A stretch of DNA of 5,906 nt from Phycisphaerales bacterium UBA4658. GTDB lineage: Bacteria > Planctomycetota > Phycisphaerae > Phycisphaerales > UBA1924. The DNA lies in assembly GCA_002405485.1 (NCBI GenBank), contig DHLW01000160.1, forward strand, positions 1 to 5,906, in the 5' to 3' direction. Positions 1 through 5,194 of the stretch are shown here, in pieces. Numbering within the stretch: the first letter of the stretch is position 1; every line of letters starts with the position of its first letter. Below the pieces are notes generated by a model. It was not told where the DNA came from, made no database searches, and saw only the letters and a program-made list of their open reading frames with translations. The position numbers and the translations under genes are program-made.

Positions 1-200
1 TCAGGGAACGCCGCCGAGAGACCTCGGCGGCGTTTTCGCGTTTTGGCTCACGTTCCGAAAGGATCGCGAGAGCCACCCCTCGTGGGCCAGGTCTCTGCCG
101 CTCGGCATGTCCATAACCGGCTCCCGCCCACTCGGGCCTCACGGGCGCGACTTTGGCCCAAAGTCTCTCCGCGTCTCTCGTCGCCGGGTGCCCGGGTTAA
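1..200. repeat. Diverged ~200-bp direct repeat, copy A
   Basis: This stretch aligns with 1612-1811 at an almost constant offset of 1611. By eye, 60 of the first 64 bases are identical. After that the match is patchy but collinear, with shared anchors CGTGGGC (81), GTCTCTG (91), CCATAACC (111), AAGTCTCTCC (161) and GGGTTAA (194). It starts at the window edge, so the true left end may lie outside. It contains the terminator at 7-47 and ends about 48 bp from the esterase stop codon. No coding frame in it looks real. It may be an intergenic repeat family or the trace of an old duplication of a gene end. Confidence 0.75.
7..47 (+). terminator. Rho-independent terminator (copy A)
   Basis: A perfect 12-bp stem (7-18 paired with 23-34) closes on the four-base loop AGAC and is followed by TTTT, a short CGCG break and another TTTT. 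The T-tracts lie only on the plus side, so it stops plus-direction transcription from a gene left of the window. It is not the esterase terminator, since that gene arrives from the opposite direction and would read the hairpin followed by a non-T sequence. Almost the same hairpin recurs at 1618-1645. Confidence 0.85.
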
Positions 201-248
201 CGGGGGTTCGTGCCCGCGAGAGGGCGACAGGTGCCCAGGCTCTGCGTT

Positions 249-1373
249 TCATCGACGACCGCTGGTCATGTCGGCGATCTCATTCTTCCGCAGGAACACC
301 TCAAGAGCCGTCACGTCGCGGCTGTCCTCAACCCCGTCACCGTTCAGGTCCGCAGGCGACTGATTCATCGCATACAGGTCGTCGATGTCGATCTGTTGGT
401 CGCAGTTGCGATCGGCGTTGCTGCAACCCGGCTGCACCAACCGGAAGCGAGAGAAGAACTCGGACCAGATCCGCGGTGCGGCACCGACCTGATACTCATG
501 CCTGCCGCCGATGACCTCGGTATAGCGGAACTCCGTGCCTCCTGAACCAAACACCAGAGTGTTGTGGGTGACGGTCACGGTGGTTGAGCCAGCTTGGGTC
601 GTGCGGGTACCCGTCACGAGACGTGAGTCCGTTGAGCTTGGCTGGGACGACGCGCCGTTCCATGCAATCCAGAAGTCGCGCTGCTGCTGATCCTGGATGC
701 TCCGTGGAACTCCCCCGGTAGTGATCGAGTTTTCTCCATCGCCTCGCCAGAACCACAAAGGCACCGGCCCCGGAGGACGACAGAACGTCGTAGAAACTCC
801 GTACGCCTCGCACCACCCTCCCGAAACGGGCGCGTACGCCGCAACACTGCTCAACCCAGCCCCCGCAAACGTGTCGGTCATCTGGGCACCGCTGGAGAAA
901 CCGGTCATGTAGACCCGTGCCGCGTCCGCGGGTTCGCTCGTCCGGGTCGTGAGGAGTTGTATCAGAGCGGAGAGGAACCCCAGATCATCCCGATTTGCGA
1001 GGCCCGGAGGCGTGCCCGTGGGGATCGGCGCTCCCGTCCATCGCCAGGCATTCCAGACACCGGTTGTCGGCATGGTGCCCGGTGTGGCTGCGGGGTAAAC
1101 GATCATGAGGCGGTTCGCGTCCGCGACAGCGTTCCATCCAGACGCGGCCGCGATGTTGGCGGGCGAACTGGCACCGGGGTGGAGGACCAGCACGGTCGGC
1201 AGCGTCTCGCTCGAAGGAACACCAGGTGGACGATACTCGACCCAAACGCGCTGAACAGGTCCGGTGCTTTCCTGAAACACAGCGGTTCGAGTCGTGCTCT
1301 GCGCAATGACCGTCGAGGCCGCGAGAGACGCAACCATCGCCACGGCTACAACCTGAAATCCGAGTCGCGTCAT
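249..1373 (-). CDS. Secreted PHB-depolymerase/LpqC-like esterase with dockerin-like C-terminus
   Basis: A 374-residue alpha/beta-hydrolase, predicted to cleave ester bonds outside the cytoplasm; the substrate cannot be read from sequence. Residues 1-24 form a signal peptide (short N-region, hydrophobic VVAVAMVASLAAS, likely cleavage after VIA). The fold is marked by LVLHPG near 63-67, the nucleophile elbow GFSSG with Ser160, an acid candidate Asp212 (RGDGEN) and His292 (GGRHEY). DDLGFLSAL at 129-137 matches the conserved DxGFL segment of the family. Cys188 and Cys198 could form a disulfide. Residues 317-361 hold two calcium-loop-like units (DRNCDQQIDIDD and DLNGDGVEDSRD), as in dockerin type I-like modules of planctomycetes, and the chain ends in SGRR. 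The frame stays open upstream to 1841, but the signal peptide argues for the ATG at 1373; an ATG at 1403 is the alternative. No clear Shine-Dalgarno is seen. The gene stands alone with no operon partner in view. Confidence 0.88.
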   Translation of the reverse strand: MTRLGFQVVAVAMVASLAASTVIAQSTTRTAVFQESTGPVQRVWVEYRPPGVPSSETLPTVLVLHPGASSPANIAAASGWNAVADANRLMIVYPAATPGTMPTTGVWNAWRWTGAPIPTGTPPGLANRDDLGFLSALIQLLTTRTSEPADAARVYMTGFSSGAQMTDTFAGAGLSSVAAYAPVSGGWCEAYGVSTTFCRPPGPVPLWFWRGDGENSITTGGVPRSIQDQQQRDFWIAWNGASSQPSSTDSRLVTGTRTTQAGSTTVTVTHNTLVFGSGGTEFRYTEVIGGRHEYQVGAAPRIWSEFFSRFRLVQPGCSNADRNCDQQIDIDDLYAMNQSPADLNGDGVEDSRDVTALEVFLRKNEIADMTSGRR

Positions 1374-1577
1374 CCCGGTAGAACGCTGGAACGTCCCAAG
1401 CATTGCCAAGATAGCCCGGCGTCGCCAGTTTCTCAGCACGGTTATCGGGCTCGGCGGGAGCACGACGCGCTCGGCCATCCATGCCGATGGATTGAACCCC
1501 CAGACTCGTTGCGCGGCCGCTATGTCTATGTTGGTCTCTCTATCGCGTCGGGTTACCGCTACGCGCCCACTATTGCC
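1374..1577. other. Intergenic region upstream of the esterase; no gene recognised
   Basis: These ~200 bases must hold the minus-strand promoter and leader of the esterase, but I see no convincing -35/-10 pair. On the plus strand the stretch leads directly into two consecutive intrinsic terminators, so an unrecognised small plus-strand RNA is possible. The frames crossing it are arginine-rich and look non-coding. GGATTGAACC at 1489-1498 resembles the complement of a tRNA T-loop, but no T-stem or cloverleaf can be formed. Confidence 0.5.
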
Positions 1578-1612
1578 GGGCCGGTTGCGAAAGCGACCGG
1601 CCCTTTGGTTTT
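1578..1612 (+). terminator. Rho-independent terminator with GAAA tetraloop
   Basis: An 11-bp stem (GGGCCGGTTGC paired with GCGACCGGCCC, one T-G wobble) closes on the stable tetraloop GAAA and is followed by TTTGGTTTT. The orientation terminates plus-strand transcripts. No plus-strand gene is recognised between the esterase start and this hairpin. It sits directly before a second terminator at 1618. Confidence 0.85.
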
Positions 1613-1811
1613 CAGGGAACGCCGCCGAGAGACCTTGGCGGCGTTTTCGCGTTTTGGCCCACGTTCCGCGAGGATTGGCGACTGGGCCCGCCGTGGGCGA
1701 CGTCTCTGGCCTTCCGCACGCCATAACCAGCTTCCGTCCACCCGGCGGCCCGTGGGGGCGATTTCGGGCCAAAGTCTCTCCAGGTCTCTCTTCCGGACGG
1801 GCGGGGGTTAA
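1612..1811. repeat. Diverged ~200-bp direct repeat, copy B
   Basis: Partner of the sequence at 1-200, collinear with almost no net insertion or deletion. The terminator-bearing first 64 bases are nearly identical. The remainder keeps short anchors (CGTGGGC at 1692, GTCTCTG at 1702, CCATAACC at 1721, AAGTCTCTCC at 1772, GGGTTAA at 1805). Together the two copies bracket the esterase gene. Neither copy carries a plausible coding frame. The high identity of the hairpin part and lower identity beyond suggest that the hairpin is under constraint or was spread more recently. Confidence 0.75.
1618..1658 (+). terminator. Rho-independent terminator (copy B)
   Basis: Same 12-bp stem, AGAC loop and interrupted T-tract as the hairpin at 7-47. 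The one base change in the stem (C to T at 1636) leaves a G-T wobble, so folding is preserved. It follows the GAAA-loop terminator at 1578-1612, giving a tandem plus-strand transcription stop ahead of the recombinase operon. Confidence 0.83.
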
Positions 1812-1989
1812 GAGGCGAAGGCGACGGAAACGCGGCCGCAAACCCCACTGTCACGATTGCGATGTTCGCACCACGGTGTTCCGATCGCCATCCGGCTGTT
1901 CACCGCTGCGCGCGACCGCCTCGGCGTTTGCATAAAGGCTCCGGAGACGATTCCGCGATGGGCGCGGCGATCGAACCCGGAGCCGCGGC
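1812..1989. other. Non-coding leader region of the recombinase operon; candidate left end of the element
   Basis: No plausible gene or hairpin was recognised here. The promoter of the four-gene operon should lie in this stretch, since two terminators stand upstream at 1578-1658, but no strong consensus promoter is visible. If the operon is an integrated element, its left attachment site is expected in this stretch or in repeat copy B; I could not define it by eye. Confidence 0.4.
1979..1982 (+). promoter_or_regulatory. Possible ribosome binding site for the GTG start at 1990
   Basis: GGAG lies 7 bases before GTG at 1990. The alternative ATG at 2017 has no comparable purine core directly upstream, so this site favours the longer form of the first operon gene. 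Confidence 0.45.
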
Positions 1990-2208
1990 GTGACATCATC
2001 GAAGAACCCGGACAGCATGACTCCCGCAGAGCGCGAAGCAGAGATCGCGAGCATCCTGGCGCGTGGCGTGGTGCGTGCCGTTCGTGCCGAACGGGCGCGG
2101 ACATGCGGGACCACGCGGGCGATTGACGAGCATGCCAGATCTCTCGGCGATGGACTTGAACTCTCGCCGGAAGCCGCCCTCAGTGTCGCAACGCGGCCCG
2201 CGGGTTAA
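1990..2208 (+). CDS. Small protein at the head of the recombinase operon
   Basis: A 72-residue soluble protein of unknown function if started at GTG 1990, or 63 residues from ATG 2017. The GTG has a GGAG core 7 bases upstream; the ATG gives the cleaner protein start MTPAEREAEIASILARGVVR. The first half should form a charged amphipathic helix (EREAEIASILARGVVRAVRAERAR). The C-terminal part is less ordered and holds LSPEAALS. I have an impression of similar short proteins preceding DUF2924/recombinase pairs in other bacteria, but cannot verify it here. It ends 29 bases before the DUF2924 gene in the same direction, which implies co-transcription. A role as accessory to integration or regulation is inferred from position alone. 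Confidence 0.62.
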   Translation: MTSSKNPDSMTPAEREAEIASILARGVVRAVRAERARTCGTTRAIDEHARSLGDGLELSPEAALSVATRPAG

Positions 2209-2227
2209 CGCTCTCGGCCCATGCGAT

Positions 2228-2232
2228 AGGAG
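2228..2232 (+). promoter_or_regulatory. Ribosome binding site of the DUF2924 gene
   Basis: AGGAG lies 5 bases before the ATG at 2238, a near-ideal Shine-Dalgarno. It fixes the start of the DUF2924 gene and shows that this operon uses Shine-Dalgarno initiation, in contrast to the flanking esterase, the 123-residue gene and the Hint gene. Confidence 0.75.
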
Positions 2233-2237
2233 ATTCA

Positions 2238-2744
2238 ATGTCCGACCTGATGCACCGACAACTCGACGACCTTGGCAAGATGACCACAAGCGACCTCGTG
2301 CAGCGGTACGAAGATCTGCACGGCCACAAGTGCCGCACGCGCCACCGCGCATACCTGATCCGCAAGATCGCCTGGCGGATCCAGGCCAACGCGGAGGGCG
2401 GCCTGAGCGAGCGGGCGCGGAAGCGGGCAGCAGAGCTGGCCGACCTCGCGGAGGTCCGCGTGATGGCCCCGAAAGCCACGATCTGCCCGCCACAGCCGGG
2501 GCCGGGTTGCACAACGACCCGGTCCGTGAAGGGAATGGTGACCGGGGATGCCCGGATCCCACCCGCTGGCTTCGCTGTGGTGAAGGAGTACAAGGGCCGG
2601 GCCATTCGGGTCGTGGTCCTACCCGACGGCCAGGGCTTTGACTTCGACGGCGAGCGCTACCGCTCGTTGTCGGCCATCGCCAAGAAGGTGACGGGGACCC
2701 ACGTCAACGGGTTCAGGTTCTTCGGCTTGCAGGGGAAATCATGA
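2238..2744 (+). CDS. DUF2924 domain protein
   Basis: A 168-residue soluble protein. The N-terminal half is helical and basic, with LVQRYEDLHGHKCRTRHRAYLIRK-type content near 20-43 followed by the helix pair SERARKRAAELADLA. The C-terminal third carries the features I recognise from DUF2924: a VVKEYKGR strand, a VVVLPDGQGFDFDGERYRSL hairpin, then SAIAKKVTGTHVNGFRFFGL at the end. That last segment also recalls RAMA/DUF4357-like modules, which end in a similar Y-x-SxSAAA-TG-NGW-F pattern; this parallel is my inference. The family has no established biochemical function that I know of, but DUF2924 genes are often found directly before serine recombinases, as here. Its stop overlaps the recombinase start (ATGA), implying translational coupling. 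A DNA-binding accessory role in recombination is plausible but unproven. Confidence 0.88.
   Translation: MSDLMHRQLDDLGKMTTSDLVQRYEDLHGHKCRTRHRAYLIRKIAWRIQANAEGGLSERARKRAAELADLAEVRVMAPKATICPPQPGPGCTTTRSVKGMVTGDARIPPAGFAVVKEYKGRAIRVVVLPDGQGFDFDGERYRSLSAIAKKVTGTHVNGFRFFGLQGKS
2731..2735 (+). promoter_or_regulatory. Ribosome binding site of the recombinase gene
   Basis: AGGGG lies inside the last codons of the DUF2924 gene, 5 bases before the ATG at 2741. Together with the ATGA overlap it supports start selection and coupled translation. Confidence 0.6.
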
Positions 2745-4339
2745 AACAACGAGCCCCAACCAACCCAACCGGTAGCACGAACGGGTCAGTGACCGGCGAG
2801 AAGCGCCGCATCAGGTGCGCGATCTACACCAGAAAGAGCAGCGAGGAGGGCCTCGACCAGGAGTTCAACTCCCTTGATGCCCAACGAGACGCGGGCGAGG
2901 CGTTCGTCGCCAGCCAGAAGAACGAGGGCTGGGTTTGCCTCCCCGATCGTTACGACGACGGCGGTTTCTCCGGCGGCAGCATGGAACGGCCGTCCCTCGA
3001 GCAACTCCTCCGGGACATTGAGGCCGGGAAGATCGACTGCGTGGTCGTCTACAAGGTGGATCTTCTGAGCCGGTCGCTCCTCGATTTTGCCCGCATCATG
3101 GAAGCGTTCGACCGCAAGGGCGTGTCGTTCGTCTCGGTCACCCAGCAGTTCAACACCACAAGCTCGATGGGCAGACTGACGCTCAACATTCTCCTTTCGT
3201 TCGCACAGTTCGAGCGCGAGATCATCGGCGAGCGCATCCGCGACAAGGTCGCCGCCCAGAAGCGTCGCGGCAAGTGGGCTGGCGGCGTGCCAGTCTTGGG
3301 CTACGACGTCGACCGGTCCGGCGGGAGCCCGCGGCTGGTGATCAACCCCAAAGAGGCCGCCCGCGTCCGCGAGATCTTCCAGATGTATCTGGACAAGGGC
3401 TCATTGCAGCCGGTGGTGACAGAGCTCACTCGGCGCGGATGGCCAAACAAGCGACGCATCACGAGGAAGGGCGCGGCAAAGGGCGGACGCCCGTTTGACC
3501 GTGCGACGCTCTACGCCTTTCTCACCAATCCGATCCTCATCGGGAAAATCGTTCACAAGGACCAGGTTTTCGACGGCGAGCACGAGGCGATCGTGGACCC
3601 GGCCGTCTTCGAACGGGTCCAGAGCCAGATGCGCGAGAACGGCCGAACCGGTGGCAAGGAGGTGCGGAACAAGTACGGCGCGCTCCTTCGGGGCCTCCTG
3701 CGCTGCAAAGTGTGCGACTCCGCTATGACGCACTCCTTCTATGGCAAGGATGGCCGGTTCTACAGGTGTTACCGCTGCGTGAAAGCCATCAAGAGCGGCA
3801 GCGACACCTGTCCCGCCAGAACGCTTCCGGGAGCCGAGATTGAGCGAGTAGTTGTGAATGAAATCCGCTCACTCGGCGAGGACCGCGACCTGCTCGATCG
3901 TGTCCTGGCCGACACAAGGACCTGCCTCGGCGAAGAGTCTGCGTCGCTTCAGCGTGAACGAGATGAGCTCAAAGCGTCGCTGAAGCGGCTCGAAAGGGAT
4001 CTCCAATCGCTCGTCGCTGACGCCAGCCCGTCGAGCGACGTGACCGGAAAACTGGCGCACGCACATGGTCGGATCACGAACTCCCGCCAGCGACTGGGGG
4101 AGGTTGAGGCACGGCTTGCCGAGATGGACGCCACCGCGATCTCAAGGGATGAGGCTCGAAAGGCCCTCAAAGAGTTTGATGGCGTCTGGGCGAATCTCTC
4201 GCCACGCGAACAAGCCCGCGTATTGAAATTGATCTTCACCAGCGTCGAATACGACGCCGACGCCGCCACGGTGGCGGTGACATTCCGCCCCACGGGCATC
4301 GCGGCGCTTTGCCGCGGCAAGCTGCAGGAGGTTGCATGA
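2741..4339 (+). CDS. Large serine recombinase (site-specific integrase/resolvase family)
   Basis: A 532-residue recombinase that would cut and rejoin DNA through a phosphoserine link. The catalytic resolvase domain spans about 24-168: YTRKSS places the nucleophile at Ser33, SLDAQR follows at 44-49, KVDLLSRS gives Arg111, and SSMGRL with FEREIIGERI marks the long linking helix. The recombinase domain follows at about 175-310 (VPVLGYDVD through the YAFLTNPILIGKIVH segment). A zinc-ribbon region has Cys322, Cys325, Cys343, Cys346 and Cys357. A coiled coil lies at about 395-465 (ERDELKASLKRLERDLQSL), then a C-terminal tail. All catalytic landmarks are intact and the length suits the family, so the enzyme is probably active. 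The first 23 residues are a low-complexity polar extension. It is the third gene of the operon, with ATGA overlaps at both ends. Cargo and target are unknown; it could be an integrase or an excisase of a gene-interrupting element. Confidence 0.96.
   Translation: MKQRAPTNPTGSTNGSVTGEKRRIRCAIYTRKSSEEGLDQEFNSLDAQRDAGEAFVASQKNEGWVCLPDRYDDGGFSGGSMERPSLEQLLRDIEAGKIDCVVVYKVDLLSRSLLDFARIMEAFDRKGVSFVSVTQQFNTTSSMGRLTLNILLSFAQFEREIIGERIRDKVAAQKRRGKWAGGVPVLGYDVDRSGGSPRLVINPKEAARVREIFQMYLDKGSLQPVVTELTRRGWPNKRRITRKGAAKGGRPFDRATLYAFLTNPILIGKIVHKDQVFDGEHEAIVDPAVFERVQSQMRENGRTGGKEVRNKYGALLRGLLRCKVCDSAMTHSFYGKDGRFYRCYRCVKAIKSGSDTCPARTLPGAEIERVVVNEIRSLGEDRDLLDRVLADTRTCLGEESASLQRERDELKASLKRLERDLQSLVADASPSSDVTGKLAHAHGRITNSRQRLGEVEARLAEMDATAISRDEARKALKEFDGVWANLSPREQARVLKLIFTSVEYDADAATVAVTFRPTGIAALCRGKLQEVA
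4326..4331 (+). promoter_or_regulatory. Ribosome binding site deciding the start of the HTH gene
   Basis: AGGAGG lies 4 bases before the ATG at 4336 and inside the recombinase coding end. It makes 4336 the start rather than the in-frame upstream ATG at 4309, which lies 30 bases inside the recombinase gene and has no such site. Confidence 0.75.
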
Positions 4340-4773
4340 CGACCGTCATACGCCCGATTCACTTTGTTCGACGCGGCCGGCGCACCAAGGCCGTTTCTGC
4401 GCCCGACGCTGCCCCGACGGCCCTGCCCAATCGCGTGCCCCGCGTGGCACGCCTGATGGCGCTGGCGATTCACTTCGACGGAATGCTCCGCAAGGGCGTC
4501 GTCGCCGACCAGTCTGAATTGGCCCGGATATGCGATGTCACGCAGCCGCGGATAACGCAGATCATGAACCTGCTGCACCTCGCGCCCGACATCCAGGAGG
4601 AGATTCTGAACCTTCAGCCAGTCTCCACGGGCCGCGACCCCGTTACCGAGCGGGACCTGCGGCCTCTCGCCGCGCTTCTCTCGTGGGCACAGCAGCGCTC
4701 AGTGTGGAAACGTCGATGCGACTTGAGAGCTGGGCTTGTGAGTGCGAAGCCCCAGCAGCGCCAGGCCACATGA
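4336..4773 (+). CDS. Small helix-turn-helix protein, last gene of the recombinase operon
   Basis: A 145-residue predicted DNA-binding protein. Residues 1-35 are basic and Pro/Ala-rich, probably disordered. A helix at about 36-52 (RVARLMALAIHFDGML) precedes a helix-turn-helix at about 57-80, in which DQSELARICDVTQPRITQI reads as helix, turn and recognition helix. The pattern resembles HTH units of ParB/KorB- and regulator-type proteins that use S/T-Q-x-x-V/I-T-x-x-L/M-N-L-L. The C-terminal part (LRPLAALLSWAQQRSVWKRR) is helical and ends in a basic tail. The start overlaps the recombinase stop (ATGA), and AGGAGG is well placed. Plausible jobs are autoregulation of the operon or control of recombination direction; neither is shown by the sequence. 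I do not recognise a named family. Confidence 0.82.
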   Translation: MTTVIRPIHFVRRGRRTKAVSAPDAAPTALPNRVPRVARLMALAIHFDGMLRKGVVADQSELARICDVTQPRITQIMNLLHLAPDIQEEILNLQPVSTGRDPVTERDLRPLAALLSWAQQRSVWKRRCDLRAGLVSAKPQQRQAT

Positions 4774-4822
4774 TCTGCGTTTGGCGCATCGCTACTGGAC
4801 ACGAACTACATCTTCTTCACGC
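4774..4822. other. Short convergent intergenic gap
   Basis: Only 49 bases separate the convergent ends of the helix-turn-helix gene and the minus-strand gene. No clear hairpin with a T-tract is visible in either direction. If the minus gene is host DNA, the right attachment site of the element could be here. Confidence 0.35.
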
Positions 4823-5194
4823 CTATTCGTCGTTTTCATCCGATTCTTCGCGGGCGTGAGTCGCGATGATTTCTTCGGCCTCACGTTCATACGTCGCTGC
4901 CACCTCCCGAAGTGTTACGGCAAGCCGATGGAAGCCCGCGTTCTCAACATCCTCAGCTCGCTTCATGTACTCAGCAGCGAGCTTCTTCTCTGGCTCTCCC
5001 GCTGGATCTACCGAATGAACACCGCGGGAGTTGTAGATCCCCAGGCTGTAGCCACGACGCAGTTCGGCCATGTCATCACGATTGAGCGCCCCGGCGATGG
5101 CGCGGTGGATCCACAGCCCGTTGGGATCGGCAGGGCTGTGGATCAGCACCGCTCCCGCCTGATGAAGCCCAACCTCCGTGTGGCCCGATGTCAT
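4823..5194 (-). CDS. Hypothetical 123-residue acidic helical protein
   Basis: Function not recognised. The reading has natural amino-acid composition and codon choice, unlike the other frames here. Residues 8-32 (EVGLHQAGAVLIHSPADPNG then LWIH) look like a small beta/loop segment. RAIAGALNRDDMAELRRGY is a helix, and LGIYNSRGVHSVDP forms a compact central motif. Residues 70-115 form long charged helices (EKKLAAEYMKRAEDVENAGF, LAVTLREVAATYEREAEEII). The C-terminus is strongly acidic (EESDENDE). There is no signal peptide or membrane segment. The chosen ATG at 5194 lacks a Shine-Dalgarno; the frame stays open further upstream only because it runs antisense to the Ser/Gly repeats. The native start may therefore have been lost. 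It converges on the recombinase operon and could be the element's right-end gene or a host gene. Confidence 0.68.
   Translation of the reverse strand: MTSGHTEVGLHQAGAVLIHSPADPNGLWIHRAIAGALNRDDMAELRRGYSLGIYNSRGVHSVDPAGEPEKKLAAEYMKRAEDVENAGFHRLAVTLREVAATYEREAEEIIATHAREESDENDE

Noticed and set aside
1489..1498. GGATTGAACC, complement of a tRNA T-loop-like GGTTCAATCC on the minus strand.
   Set aside because: The flanking bases cannot form the five-pair T-stem, and no acceptor stem or anticodon arm is present.
957..1811. Plus-strand open frame of 284 residues, Arg-rich.
   Set aside because: Mostly antisense to the esterase, runs through two strong terminators and has no recognisable domain.
1374..1841. 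N-terminal extension of the esterase frame up to 1841.
   Set aside because: The extension is Arg/Pro-rich, crosses repeat copy B and both terminators, and would bury the signal peptide at residue ~157. The start at 1373 is far more natural.
1857..2126. Plus-strand open frame of 89 residues overlapping the first operon gene.
   Set aside because: Out of frame with the better-supported 1990-2208 gene, Arg-rich, with no recognisable pattern.
1851..5084. Nine-base match TCACGATTG at 1851-1859 and 5076-5084 as a possible attachment-site core.
   Set aside because: A nine-base match between two regions of this size is expected by chance fairly often, flanks do not agree, and the right copy lies inside the 123-residue gene.
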